This document shows, piece after piece, positions 25,691-33,334 of a stretch of 64,000 bases of DNA. Below the pieces are notes generated by a model. It was not told the DNA's origin, did no database searches, and worked only from the letters and a program-made list of their open reading frames with translations. The position numbers and the translations under genes were made by a program. The first letter of the stretch is position 1, and each line of letters opens with the position of its first letter. This DNA is from Alphaproteobacteria bacterium (GTDB lineage Bacteria; Pseudomonadota; Alphaproteobacteria; SMXP01), in assembly GCA_028285305.1 (NCBI GenBank), contig JANQPV010000009.1, positions 1 through 64,000 of the forward strand, given 5' to 3'.

Positions 25691-26483
25691 CGCCTTGCTC
25701 TATGAGAAAGACGGCAGCGTTGCGACACTGACGATTAACCGCCCCGATATTCGCAATCCTTTGGGCATGCCGGGCGATGCGGAGAATTTCAACGAGGCGG
25801 CAACCCTCATTAATCAGGATCATGAGGTTAAGTGCGTTATTCTTACAGGCGCCGGCAAGGCCTTCTCCGCGGGCGGGAACGTGAAGGCTATGAAAGAGAA
25901 AGAGGGCAATTTCGCGGGCCCTGGTGTTCGGATCGCAGACGGTTATCGTCGCGGCATCCATGTGATTGTGAAATCCGTGTGGAATATCGAAGTGCCGGTG
26001 ATTGCTGCGGTGAACGGGCCGGCCATAGGTTTGGGCAACGACGTGGCGTGTCTGGCGGATATGCGCATTGCCTCGGACGGTGCCGTTTTCGGCGCAACGT
26101 TTCTCAAAGTTGGCCTTGTGCCCGGAGATGGAGGGGCTTGGCTGCTGCCCCGGGTTATCGGTATGTCCCGAGCGTCAGAACTGTTCTTCACCGGCGACAC
26201 TATTGATGCGACCACGGCGCAAAAATGGGGATTGGTGTCCCGTGTGGTTCTGCAAGAGGATTTGATGAAAGTGGCTCGCGAAACGGCTGACAAGATTTGT
26301 CTTCAGCCGCCTGATGTTTTGCGTATGACCAAGCGTCTCATGCGAACAGGACAGACCAGCAGTTTTGAAACCGTGATGGATATGTCGGCGTCGATGCAGG
26401 CGCTTGCTCATCATACAGAGGACCATGAAGAAGCACTCGATGCCTTTTTCGAGAAGCGTCCGCCCCAGTTCAAAGGTCAATAA
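25683..26483 (+). CDS. Crotonase family protein
   Basis: A 266-residue crotonase-fold protein: ATLTINRPDIRNPLGMPGDA, the oxyanion motif FSAGGNVKAM, and AVNGPAIGLGNDVACLADMR. Both catalytic glutamate positions of enoyl-CoA hydratase look changed (GLGNDVA and FGATFLKVGLVPG). The GLVPGDGGAW pattern is close to crotonases annotated as isomerases or aromatic-pathway hydratases. The start overlaps the GST stop; GGAGGG lies about 11 nt before the ATG at 25683, with an alternative ATG at 25674. It belongs to the six-gene acyl-CoA operon. Confidence 0.9.
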   Translation: MDDALLYEKDGSVATLTINRPDIRNPLGMPGDAENFNEAATLINQDHEVKCVILTGAGKAFSAGGNVKAMKEKEGNFAGPGVRIADGYRRGIHVIVKSVWNIEVPVIAAVNGPAIGLGNDVACLADMRIASDGAVFGATFLKVGLVPGDGGAWLLPRVIGMSRASELFFTGDTIDATTAQKWGLVSRVVLQEDLMKVARETADKICLQPPDVLRMTKRLMRTGQTSSFETVMDMSASMQALAHHTEDHEEALDAFFEKRPPQFKGQ

Positions 26484-26512
26484 CCCGGTAAACTTTAGGA
26501 AAGGAACGAACC

Positions 26513-26800
26513 ATGGTTGGTGTACTTGCAACAATTCGTATCAAAGAGGGGACGGCGGACGAATTCGAACCGATCGTTAGAGAACTCATGGAGCAGGTTT
26601 CCGCCAATGAGCCCGGCAATGTGTTCTATTCTTTCTTCAAGAGCCGGGACGAGGAGAACACGTACAAGGTGCTTGAGAAGTATGTGGATGACGCCGCTCT
26701 CGAAGCGCACGGAAAAACATCTCATTTTAAGGAACTTGGGGCCAAAATGGGGGCCTTTATGGCAGGAGCACCGGAAATTCAGCGATTGGATGACGTGTGA
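26513..26800 (+). CDS. Putative quinol monooxygenase (ABM domain)
   Basis: A 95-residue protein with the antibiotic-biosynthesis-monooxygenase (ferredoxin-like dimeric barrel) pattern: VGVLATIRIKEGTADEFEPI, then GNVFYSFFKSRDEENTYKVL and YVDDAALEAHGKTSHFKELG. The His in AHGKTSHF is typical of YgiN-like proteins. Members oxidise quinols or simply bind small aromatics without a cofactor. AGGAAAGGAACG precedes the ATG. It sits between a crotonase and an acyl-CoA dehydrogenase in one operon, an unusual place for this family. Confidence 0.9.
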   Translation: MVGVLATIRIKEGTADEFEPIVRELMEQVSANEPGNVFYSFFKSRDEENTYKVLEKYVDDAALEAHGKTSHFKELGAKMGAFMAGAPEIQRLDDV

Positions 26801-26823
26801 CGCCTTTTGAGTGAGGAACGGGT

Positions 26824-28050
26824 ATGGATCTGTCTTTTTCAACCGAAGACGAAGAGTTTCGCCGGGAAGTTCGCGCCTTTATCGAGCGGGAGTATGACGA
26901 CGATTTACGCCGTCAGATGGCCCAATCTAAAAACGGGTATCTGGACAAAGAAGGCCAGATGAAATGGATGAAGAAGCTGTCCAATCAGGGCTGGCTTGCG
27001 CCCAACTGGCCTAAGGAATATGGCGGGCCCGGTTGGACGCAGACGCAAAAGTACATCTTTGACGTTGAGACATCGGCTGCGGGAACGCCGCCGGTTCTCG
27101 CGTTTGGCGTCAAAATGGTTGCACCGGTCATCATGGCGTTCGGTAGCGATGAGCAAAAGCAAACGTACTTGCCGCCGATTCTCGCCAGCGACGTTTGGTG
27201 GTGCCAAGGTTATTCCGAACCCGGATCAGGATCCGACCTTGCTTCGCTGCAGATGCGGGCCGAAGATAAGGGCGATCACTTTCTGTGTAATGGATCTAAA
27301 ATCTGGACCACACTGGCTCAGCATGCGGACTGGATCTTTTGCCTGGTGCGCACCGATGCGGACGCGGCCAAACCTCAGCAAGGAATCAGTTTTCTTCTGA
27401 TCGATATGAAAACCCCTGGCATCTCCGTCGAGCCTATCGTTACCCTCGATATGCCAGTTGCCAATCAACAAGAGGTCAACCAAGTCTTTTTCGACGATGT
27501 GCGCGTGCCGAAAGAAAATTTGATTGGTGAGCTGAACAGAGGCTGGACCTATGCAAAGTATCTCTTGGAGTTTGAGCGCGGCAATGCCTATGGGCCGAGC
27601 CTTAAGCGCAGCATAGCGAAAGTGAAGTCTATTGCGGAAAACGAGCTCGTGGGAACAGGGGAACGCCTTATCGATGATTCTTCTTTTGCCGGCAAAATAG
27701 CCGACATGGAGCGTCAGATTACGGCGATGGAGTTTACGGAACTGAGGATCTTCGCCGCGCTCAGCGCAGGGGAACGTGTCGGACCTGAGTCCTCCATGCT
27801 GAAGGCCAAAGGGTCCGAGTTGGGCCAGGGAATTACTGAGCTGACCCTTGAGGCAACGGGCTTTTACACCCAGCCTTTGATGCGGGATACGTGGGCGGAA
27901 ATAAAGGGCCGTACCAACGAGCCGCGGGTTGGACCAACCTACGCCGCGCCCGTTGCGCCTTACTATTTCAACTATCGTAAGGCTTCGATCTACGCCGGCT
28001 CCAATGAGGTTCAGCGGAACATTATGGCAAAGCTGGTGTTGGGGTTGTAG
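26824..28050 (+). CDS. Acyl-CoA dehydrogenase, FadE/PimC-like
   Basis: A 408-residue acyl-CoA dehydrogenase, last gene of the six-gene operon. Motifs: MDLSFSTEDEEFRREVRAFI, EYGGPGWTQTQKYIFDVETS, QGYSEPGSGSDLASLQMRAE, and the end IYAGSNEVQRNIMAKLVLGL. The MCAD-position residue is Ala (YAGS) and a glutamate is in LLEFERGNAYG near residue 255. It has a slightly longer C-terminal loop (TWAEIKGRTNEPRVGPTYA) than its paralogs. GAGGAACGGGT lies just before the ATG. Two tandem hairpins follow the stop codon. Confidence 0.95.
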   Translation: MDLSFSTEDEEFRREVRAFIEREYDDDLRRQMAQSKNGYLDKEGQMKWMKKLSNQGWLAPNWPKEYGGPGWTQTQKYIFDVETSAAGTPPVLAFGVKMVAPVIMAFGSDEQKQTYLPPILASDVWWCQGYSEPGSGSDLASLQMRAEDKGDHFLCNGSKIWTTLAQHADWIFCLVRTDADAAKPQQGISFLLIDMKTPGISVEPIVTLDMPVANQQEVNQVFFDDVRVPKENLIGELNRGWTYAKYLLEFERGNAYGPSLKRSIAKVKSIAENELVGTGERLIDDSSFAGKIADMERQITAMEFTELRIFAALSAGERVGPESSMLKAKGSELGQGITELTLEATGFYTQPLMRDTWAEIKGRTNEPRVGPTYAAPVAPYYFNYRKASIYAGSNEVQRNIMAKLVLGL

Positions 28051-28051
28051 G

Positions 28052-28116
28052 CGAACGCGCTAAGCGTTCGTCCCGTGCGCGATGCGGCATAATAATGCCG
28101 CTTCGCAGACACGGGA
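28052..28116 (+). terminator. Two tandem hairpins after the acyl-CoA operon
   Basis: First hairpin: CGAACGC (28052-28058), loop GCTAA, GCGTTCG (28064-28070). Second: TCCCGTG (28071-28077) pairs with CACGGGA (28110-28116) and encloses GCGGCAT (28084-28090) with ATGCCGC (28095-28101). They start two bases after the dehydrogenase stop codon. No clear T-run follows, so they may stabilise the 3' end or terminate with help. Confidence 0.6.
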
Positions 28117-28159
28117 TCTCACACAAACTACTCGTAAGAGTGCAATAAAGATCCCGACT

Positions 28160-28200
28160 CGTCATTGCGAGCTGCCAATAGGCGGCGCGGCAATCCAGGA
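28160..28200. repeat. Dispersed palindromic repeat, partial copy 3
   Basis: CGTCATTGCGAG (28160-28171) followed by a GCTGCC-aata-GGCGGC hairpin and GCGGCAATCCAGG. It matches the left half of the copy at 16223; no inverse right end is found before the next gene. It lies between the acyl-CoA operon and a convergent kinase gene. Confidence 0.7.
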
Positions 28201-28229
28201 GGGCATGCACTGATTAATCGGCCTCTGGA

Positions 28230-29057
28230 TCACCATGCCTGCGTGTTGGCGCCTCCTCGCGAAGGCTGCTGCGCGAGTAGCTCTCTTGCCATCTCCGCGA
28301 TCGCCAGCGCTCCTTCAGCCGATTGACCGCTTTCCATGGACCAGCTGGCGGAGAGGCCGCAATAGGCGAGGACCCATTGCAGGAAGGTGCCGCGATCCAA
28401 TTGTGCACACTCAACGATCACGTCCAACTGCCTCTGAAAGCGTCCGCGCTCAAACGCGGTTTCATAATCCGGGTTGCACAGAATATTGGCATAATCGAAA
28501 TAGCGATCGCCGATAAGGGCCTTCGGGTCAATGGCCAGCCAGCCCCGCTCCTCGAAGTCCAGAACATTGCCATGGTGAATGTCGCCGTGGAGCACACGGA
28601 TGTCCTGCTGACAGGAAAGTAGGTCAAGGGCTGTTTGTTTTGCCTCATTCAAAATAGCGATTGCGGGGGTGTTTCCTGTCAAAGCTGAGAACCAATTCTC
28701 CAGAGGCAATAAGAAAAGCGGTGGCGAGTCATTGATGCCGTGGAGTGCAGCGATACACGCGCATAAGATCCGCGTTGCTTCATCGTCCTCGCCCTCACGG
28801 GCCATGACAGACAGAGATCGCCCGGAAGTGGCCCGCTCAAGAAGAATGGCGGTCTCGTCGGTCTTGAGGACCCTCGCTGCACCTTTTCCCTTCCACCATT
28901 CCATGAGTTGACTGCCGCGCTGTTCTTCGCGCGTGTGAGCGATCTTGAGGATGGCTGGTGTTCCCCTATACAGAACAGGCACCAGGTCGCTTGAATGGGT
29001 GGTGATGGCCTTTCCGTCCGGTTCCAGCTGCCAGCGCTTGAGATAGTCCTCGAACAT
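28230..29057 (-). CDS. APH(6)-like aminoglycoside/hydroxyurea kinase
   Basis: A 275-residue protein-kinase-like phosphotransferase. The layout fits the aminoglycoside/hydroxyurea resistance kinase family (APH(6), streptomycin 6-kinase-like): an N-terminal lobe with VLYRGTPAILKIAHTREE, then MEWWKGKGAARVLKTDETAI, the catalytic loop VLHGDIHHGNVLDF (Asp159) and metal motif WLAIDPKALIGDRYFDYANI. It could phosphorylate an aminoglycoside or an unrelated hydroxyl compound; homology alone does not prove resistance. It is divergent from an acyl-CoA dehydrogenase and is not flanked by mobile elements. Confidence 0.85.
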   Translation of the reverse strand: MFEDYLKRWQLEPDGKAITTHSSDLVPVLYRGTPAILKIAHTREEQRGSQLMEWWKGKGAARVLKTDETAILLERATSGRSLSVMAREGEDDEATRILCACIAALHGINDSPPLFLLPLENWFSALTGNTPAIAILNEAKQTALDLLSCQQDIRVLHGDIHHGNVLDFEERGWLAIDPKALIGDRYFDYANILCNPDYETAFERGRFQRQLDVIVECAQLDRGTFLQWVLAYCGLSASWSMESGQSAEGALAIAEMARELLAQQPSRGGANTQAW

Positions 29058-29187
29058 TTTTTGACTTTAGCATGACTTGGCTCCGCACAGGGAGACTGGA
29101 CCGTTGATCCATGTCGGTCCATAATCCGTCCGAACTCGGGAACGACACGGTTGGTTTCCGATGCCAAATGCCGGAAGAGGAGAGAAT

Positions 29188-30366
29188 ATGGATCTCACAC
29201 TTGGTCCTCAGTATGAAGAATTCCGCGATGAGGTGCGTGCGTTCTTGGATGACAAGCTCGACGAAGACTTGCGCCGTGATGCGCGGATTTCAGCGGGCAT
29301 GTTTCAAGACTACGAGACCAACATCCGCTGGCACCGGATTCTACATGAGAAGGGGTGGATAGCCCCCTCGTGGCCGCAAGAGTATGGCGGCACGGGCTGG
29401 GATGTCATGCAGCGCTATATTTGGGCAACGGAATCGGCAGAAGCCGATGCGCCAACCTTATTTCCAACGGGGCTCGGCATGTGCGGCCCCATGTTGATCG
29501 GTCATGGAACGGAGGAACAAAAGGCTTACTACTTGCCCCGCATTCTTTCGGGAGAAGATTACTGGTGCCAGGGCTATTCGGAGCCTGGAGCCGGCTCGGA
29601 CCTTGCCTCCCTCCAATTGCGGGCCGACAGCGATGGGGACGACTACGTTCTAAATGGCTCTAAGATTTGGACCTCGCACGCACAACATGCCAACCGTATG
29701 TTTTGTCTCGTTAGAACAAGCTCGGACGGCAAGCCCCAAGAGGGGATCACGTTTCTCTTGTTGGACATGGATACGCCTGGATTGACCGTCGAGCCCATCA
29801 TTTTCTCGTCTGGCGAGTACGAGGTCAATCAGGTCTTTTTCGATAACGCCCGTGTGCCGAAATCCAATCGTGTTGGAAAGGAAAACGACGGTTGGACGGT
29901 CGCAAAGTATCTTCTTGAGTTTGAGCGCGGAGGGGGGAATGCGGCCGGGCGGTTGCGGAGCGCGCTCAATCGACTGAAAGGACTTTCAATGGGGGAGGGT
30001 GACGCCGACTTTTTGGACAAGCTCGCTCGGGCAGAAACGCGCGTGGATGCGCTGCAGTTCACCGAGTTTCGCATTATTAGTGCGACTGGCAATGGGGGCC
30101 GGCCGGGGCCTGAGTCTTCGATCCTCAAAAATTTGTCATCGGACCTAGGGCAGCACTTATCTGAGCTTGCGATCGAAAAGCTGGGCGGCTACACAGCCGT
30201 CCATCAGCCGGAAGCCCGCGTGCCCGGCGCCAACGTGGAACCGATCGGGCCCGCAGATCAGGTTGCGGCGCTCCCTCAGTATTTAAACTACAGAGCCAGT
30301 TCGATTGCCGGCGGAAGCGATGAAGTGCAAAAGAATATCATCGCCAAGGCTGTTCTTGGATTATGA
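29188..30366 (+). CDS. Acyl-CoA dehydrogenase, FadE/PimC-like
   Basis: A 392-residue acyl-CoA dehydrogenase of the same subgroup as those at 15028, 22579 and 26824: MDLTLGPQYEEFRDEVRAFL, EYGGTGWDVMQRYIWATESA, QGYSEPGAGSDLASLQLRAD. The end reads IAGGSDEVQKNIIAKAVLGL, so the usual YEG is AGG, and Glu is in LLEFERGGGNA near residue 246. GAGGAGAGAAT precedes the ATG at 29188; nine upstream codons in frame are excluded. It stands alone on the plus strand, convergent with an SDR gene that could catalyse the third beta-oxidation step. Confidence 0.94.
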   Translation: MDLTLGPQYEEFRDEVRAFLDDKLDEDLRRDARISAGMFQDYETNIRWHRILHEKGWIAPSWPQEYGGTGWDVMQRYIWATESAEADAPTLFPTGLGMCGPMLIGHGTEEQKAYYLPRILSGEDYWCQGYSEPGAGSDLASLQLRADSDGDDYVLNGSKIWTSHAQHANRMFCLVRTSSDGKPQEGITFLLLDMDTPGLTVEPIIFSSGEYEVNQVFFDNARVPKSNRVGKENDGWTVAKYLLEFERGGGNAAGRLRSALNRLKGLSMGEGDADFLDKLARAETRVDALQFTEFRIISATGNGGRPGPESSILKNLSSDLGQHLSELAIEKLGGYTAVHQPEARVPGANVEPIGPADQVAALPQYLNYRASSIAGGSDEVQKNIIAKAVLGL

Positions 30367-30406
30367 CCCGTTTCCGGAGTATCTGAGGCGCGGACTGACA
30401 ATGGGT

Positions 30407-31324
30407 CTACGCTTTGGCGTCGCCGGCGGGCATACCCATTTTGAAAAACTTCTCGGTCTGATTGCCGCCCATGAAATAGGGTTCCGCATTGGAAAAGTCG
30501 CTGATCGTCTCCCACGCGTTTTTCACTTTCTCAGGGGTCAGATCGTCCCGGCCGAGATAAACGCCTTGGGACTCCACCAACTGGGCCCGTGCAAACACGC
30601 CAGCGCCCGCACAGAGAATCTCTCCAGTTGGGGCATCGTCGTGGACGAGAACGAGGACGCCTGGTGTAACAAATTCCGGCTGAAGAACTTCCAAGACTTC
30701 GGGCGGCATCAAATTCTCCGTCATCCGTGTCGCGGCAACCGGTGCGAGCGAGTTCACCCGGATGTTGTCTTTTTGTCCTTCCAGTTTCAATGTGTTCATG
30801 AAGCCAACCACTGCGAGCTTGGCGGCGCCGTAATTGGTCTGACCGAAGTTTCCATAGAGACCGCTTGACGAGGAAGTCATCACGATACGGCCGTATTGAT
30901 TTTCTTTCATGACGGGCCACACGGCTTTGGTCACTTGCACGGTCCCCATTAAATGGACGTCGACGACGATGCTGAAGTCACCGATTTCCATTTTGGCGAA
31001 GCTCTTGTCGCGGAGGATCCCCGCGTTGTTGATCAAAATGTCGATTTTGCCATAGGCACCCACAGCGTCCTCGACAAGCTTTGCCACTCCTTTTTCGTCG
31101 GTCACACTTGAGCCGTTTGAAATGGCTTCTCCGCCTGCGGCTTTGATCTCTTCAACAACCTTCTGTGCCGCGTCCGATGATCCTCCTGAGCCATCGACTG
31201 AGCCTCCCAGATCGTTCACCACGACCTTTGCGCCGCGTTCGGCTAAGGCCAGCGCATGTGAGCGGCCCAATCCACCGCCGGCTCCCGTTACGATTGCCAC
31301 TTTGTCATCAAAACGAAGTGTCAT
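30407..31324 (-). CDS. SDR 3-hydroxyacyl-CoA dehydrogenase, MFE-2-like
   Basis: A 305-residue short-chain dehydrogenase. TGAGGGLGRSHALALAERGA binds the cofactor, and VVVNDLGGSVDGSGGSSDAA is the long insertion typical of peroxisomal multifunctional enzyme 2 (HSD17B4). The catalytic Ser-Tyr-Lys triad lies in MTSSSSGLYGNFGQTNYGAA. Such enzymes oxidise 3-hydroxyacyl-CoA, often of branched or sterol-side-chain acids. AAGGAG precedes the ATG. It is convergent with an acyl-CoA dehydrogenase. The single SDR domain is present without the hydratase and SCP2 domains of MFE-2. Confidence 0.93.
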   Translation of the reverse strand: MTLRFDDKVAIVTGAGGGLGRSHALALAERGAKVVVNDLGGSVDGSGGSSDAAQKVVEEIKAAGGEAISNGSSVTDEKGVAKLVEDAVGAYGKIDILINNAGILRDKSFAKMEIGDFSIVVDVHLMGTVQVTKAVWPVMKENQYGRIVMTSSSSGLYGNFGQTNYGAAKLAVVGFMNTLKLEGQKDNIRVNSLAPVAATRMTENLMPPEVLEVLQPEFVTPGVLVLVHDDAPTGEILCAGAGVFARAQLVESQGVYLGRDDLTPEKVKNAWETISDFSNAEPYFMGGNQTEKFFKMGMPAGDAKA

Positions 31325-31488
31325 GAGAAGATCTCCTTACATATTCTTGGATAATTTGGTGAAACCGGCCTTGAAGGCGGAACGCGCGAAGCGCGGCTGA
31401 CAAAAAGTCAATAAAATCCGCCTTGGCATAGGGAATTTATGCCGCCGTATCAAGACCTATTTGGTACGCGTGTCGGAGTGCGCCGCTG

Positions 31489-32973
31489 CTACGCAGCCTT
31501 CTTGCCCGAGCTGTGGGATTTTCCTGGAATCGGCGTAAGGGCATGGGTTTCCAGTTCCCGTTCATAGCGTTCCAGAATGTCATCAAGCGCGCGACTGATG
31601 CGTGTGCTGTTGCGGATGAGCTCTATCTTTGGCCAGGTCGAGACTTCTCCATCCTGGATCAACGCCATGGTCTCTTCGGCTGAAATCTGGGAAAGTATCT
31701 TTCTGGGATCAAAAATGCGGCGCCTTGGGATGATGTTTACATCAGCCGTATACTGTTGCAAAGCGACGGAATAAAACATGTGGGCGAACGAGTTGATACC
31801 AGGCATTCTCCGTGTCATGAGTTTGACAACGGGCTGTGAAAGTTTGAGATTTGCTTTGATAATCTGATCCCACCAGTCCATGGCTATCGACATCATGCTG
31901 TTTTTGACGCTCGTATCTCTGACGGCCCAAAGGACGATTGGGTTCGTCTGACTGGCGATGAAGTGGTTCACACCGTAAAGGCGCCCCAATCGGCGGACCG
32001 GCATGTCCTGTGCAACGGAGCCGTCGATCCACTCAAGTTCGGGCAAGTAGGTCTTGCGGTTACCATCGAAATTCTTAGCGGCAAGGCGCACCGGAGGGAA
32101 CACGCCGGGTACAGAACAAGAGGCAACTACAGCTTCGCGTACATAAACGTGCGGTGAAGTTATGACGTTGAGTAGCCGGGACGTTTGATTCATTTGAGTC
32201 GGGGCAACGGAGATATTAATGTACAGGCCCGACTCTTCGAAGGCTTCTTCGAATGTCAGATCCGGGATCAAGTTCTCCACGGTGCGAGCCAAATAGCCGA
32301 TTGACATCGGCGTTGGCATCATACCGGCATCTTCTTTGTCGTAGTTGGTTGTAACGGCGTTCAGCAGCTCATCGGCGCTGAGCATGCTGTCCAGCTCTTC
32401 CGGCGGTCGCGTGCCGATGATACCCGCCATAAATGCGCCTCCACTGGCGCCGGAAATCACACTTGGCAACAATCCCTCTTTGTGCAGCGCACGCAGCACC
32501 CCAATATGGAAAGGCGCGAGGGAGCCCGCGCCGCTCAGCATAAGAGCCGAACGGCCGTAACAGTGACTTGCGCGTCTGAAGAAGTCCAAACGCTCTTCGA
32601 ACGGAATAACGTCATCATCGACGTCTGCCAAATGAAGAAGTGCCTTTTCCACTTCCTGCAAATAGTCGGAAATTAGGTTCTTGGTGCCAAAATAAGCGAA
32701 ATCGTAGAGCGCGTTGTTTGCGATTCCGCCTAAGTTTCCATGAATGCCTTCGTTCAGTGCAAAGAGAAGCTCGCGGTCGTCTTGATCTTTCCGTGCGATC
32801 TTGAGCATGTCGAGACGCTCGCGAATGCGGCGGAAATCGTAATTTGGATCCCGGTCTTCTTCCTTCCATTTGTCGTGTCCGAATTTCTCATCGAGCTCCA
32901 AGGCGATCTTTTGCCATTCCTTGTATGACTTCGCTTTTGAGAGCTGAGATTTGGACGCGGAAATTTTTACCAT
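31489..32973 (-). CDS. Patatin-like phospholipase/triacylglycerol lipase with DUF3336
   Basis: A 494-residue protein with an N-terminal DUF3336 region (YKEWQKIALELDEKFGHDKW and following helices, residues about 15-135) and a patatin domain. The nucleophile is Ser177 in ISGASGGAFMAG, preceded by the oxyanion loop SGAGSLAPFHIGV; the dyad Asp lies in WIDGSVAQDMP near residue 318. This domain pair is shared with yeast Tgl3/4-type lipases and SDP1. It would release fatty acids from storage lipids, a plausible feed for the acyl-CoA genes around it. GGGGGAAATAG precedes the ATG. Confidence 0.94.
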   Translation of the reverse strand: MVKISASKSQLSKAKSYKEWQKIALELDEKFGHDKWKEEDRDPNYDFRRIRERLDMLKIARKDQDDRELLFALNEGIHGNLGGIANNALYDFAYFGTKNLISDYLQEVEKALLHLADVDDDVIPFEERLDFFRRASHCYGRSALMLSGAGSLAPFHIGVLRALHKEGLLPSVISGASGGAFMAGIIGTRPPEELDSMLSADELLNAVTTNYDKEDAGMMPTPMSIGYLARTVENLIPDLTFEEAFEESGLYINISVAPTQMNQTSRLLNVITSPHVYVREAVVASCSVPGVFPPVRLAAKNFDGNRKTYLPELEWIDGSVAQDMPVRRLGRLYGVNHFIASQTNPIVLWAVRDTSVKNSMMSIAMDWWDQIIKANLKLSQPVVKLMTRRMPGINSFAHMFYSVALQQYTADVNIIPRRRIFDPRKILSQISAEETMALIQDGEVSTWPKIELIRNSTRISRALDDILERYERELETHALTPIPGKSHSSGKKAA

Positions 32974-33334
32974 CTATTTCCCCCGAATGGATCTGCACCG
33001 GCACTGTGCCCACTCAGTTTATATTGCGGTGCCACAATATTATGTAATGATTTGGTTCCAACACACAAGGAATTCGTTACTAACCCTATACGGGTCTTCG
33101 CTGATGCGGGATCACGAAAAACTGGAAAAATTGAGGCGGCTCACGGGGTAGCGCGAGCCGCCTCGAGGCTCTTTCGGCCAGAGAGAACGCAGGACTGGGA
33201 TGGATGGTCCGGCCGAAAGAAAACTATCGTTCATTGGAACCTAGCGATTTTCAGCTGAACGCAAGATGAACGCGTTCACTTAAAAAAATAAATGAAATCA
33301 AGTGTTTGTGATTGGACTGTGTGTCCTTGAGATA
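32974..33334. other. Intergenic region with terminator and possible sRNA
   Basis: This 361-bp gap lies between the patatin gene start and the end of an LLM oxidoreductase gene, both on the minus strand. It contains a tandem pair of strong hairpins (33126-33220) and an AT-rich inverted stretch CACTT...AAGTG near 33280-33305. No supported open reading frame is present. The patatin promoter should lie just right of 32973. Confidence 0.5.
33126..33164 (-). terminator. Rho-independent terminator, minus strand
   Basis: Read on the minus strand, GAGGCGGCTC (33164-33155) pairs perfectly with GAGCCGCCTC (33142-33133), followed by AATTTTT (33132-33126). A second 10-bp stem, TCTTTCGGCC at 33170-33179 with GGCCGAAAGA at 33211-33220, lies just before it. 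It would end transcripts from the oxidoreductase gene at 33335 or a short RNA made from the gap. Confidence 0.8.

Noticed and set aside
31374-31424. AAGGCGGA...TCCGCCTT dyad downstream of the patatin gene
   Set aside because: It has long, uneven spacing, no T-run, and lies where the SDR promoter should be, so I could not call it a terminator.
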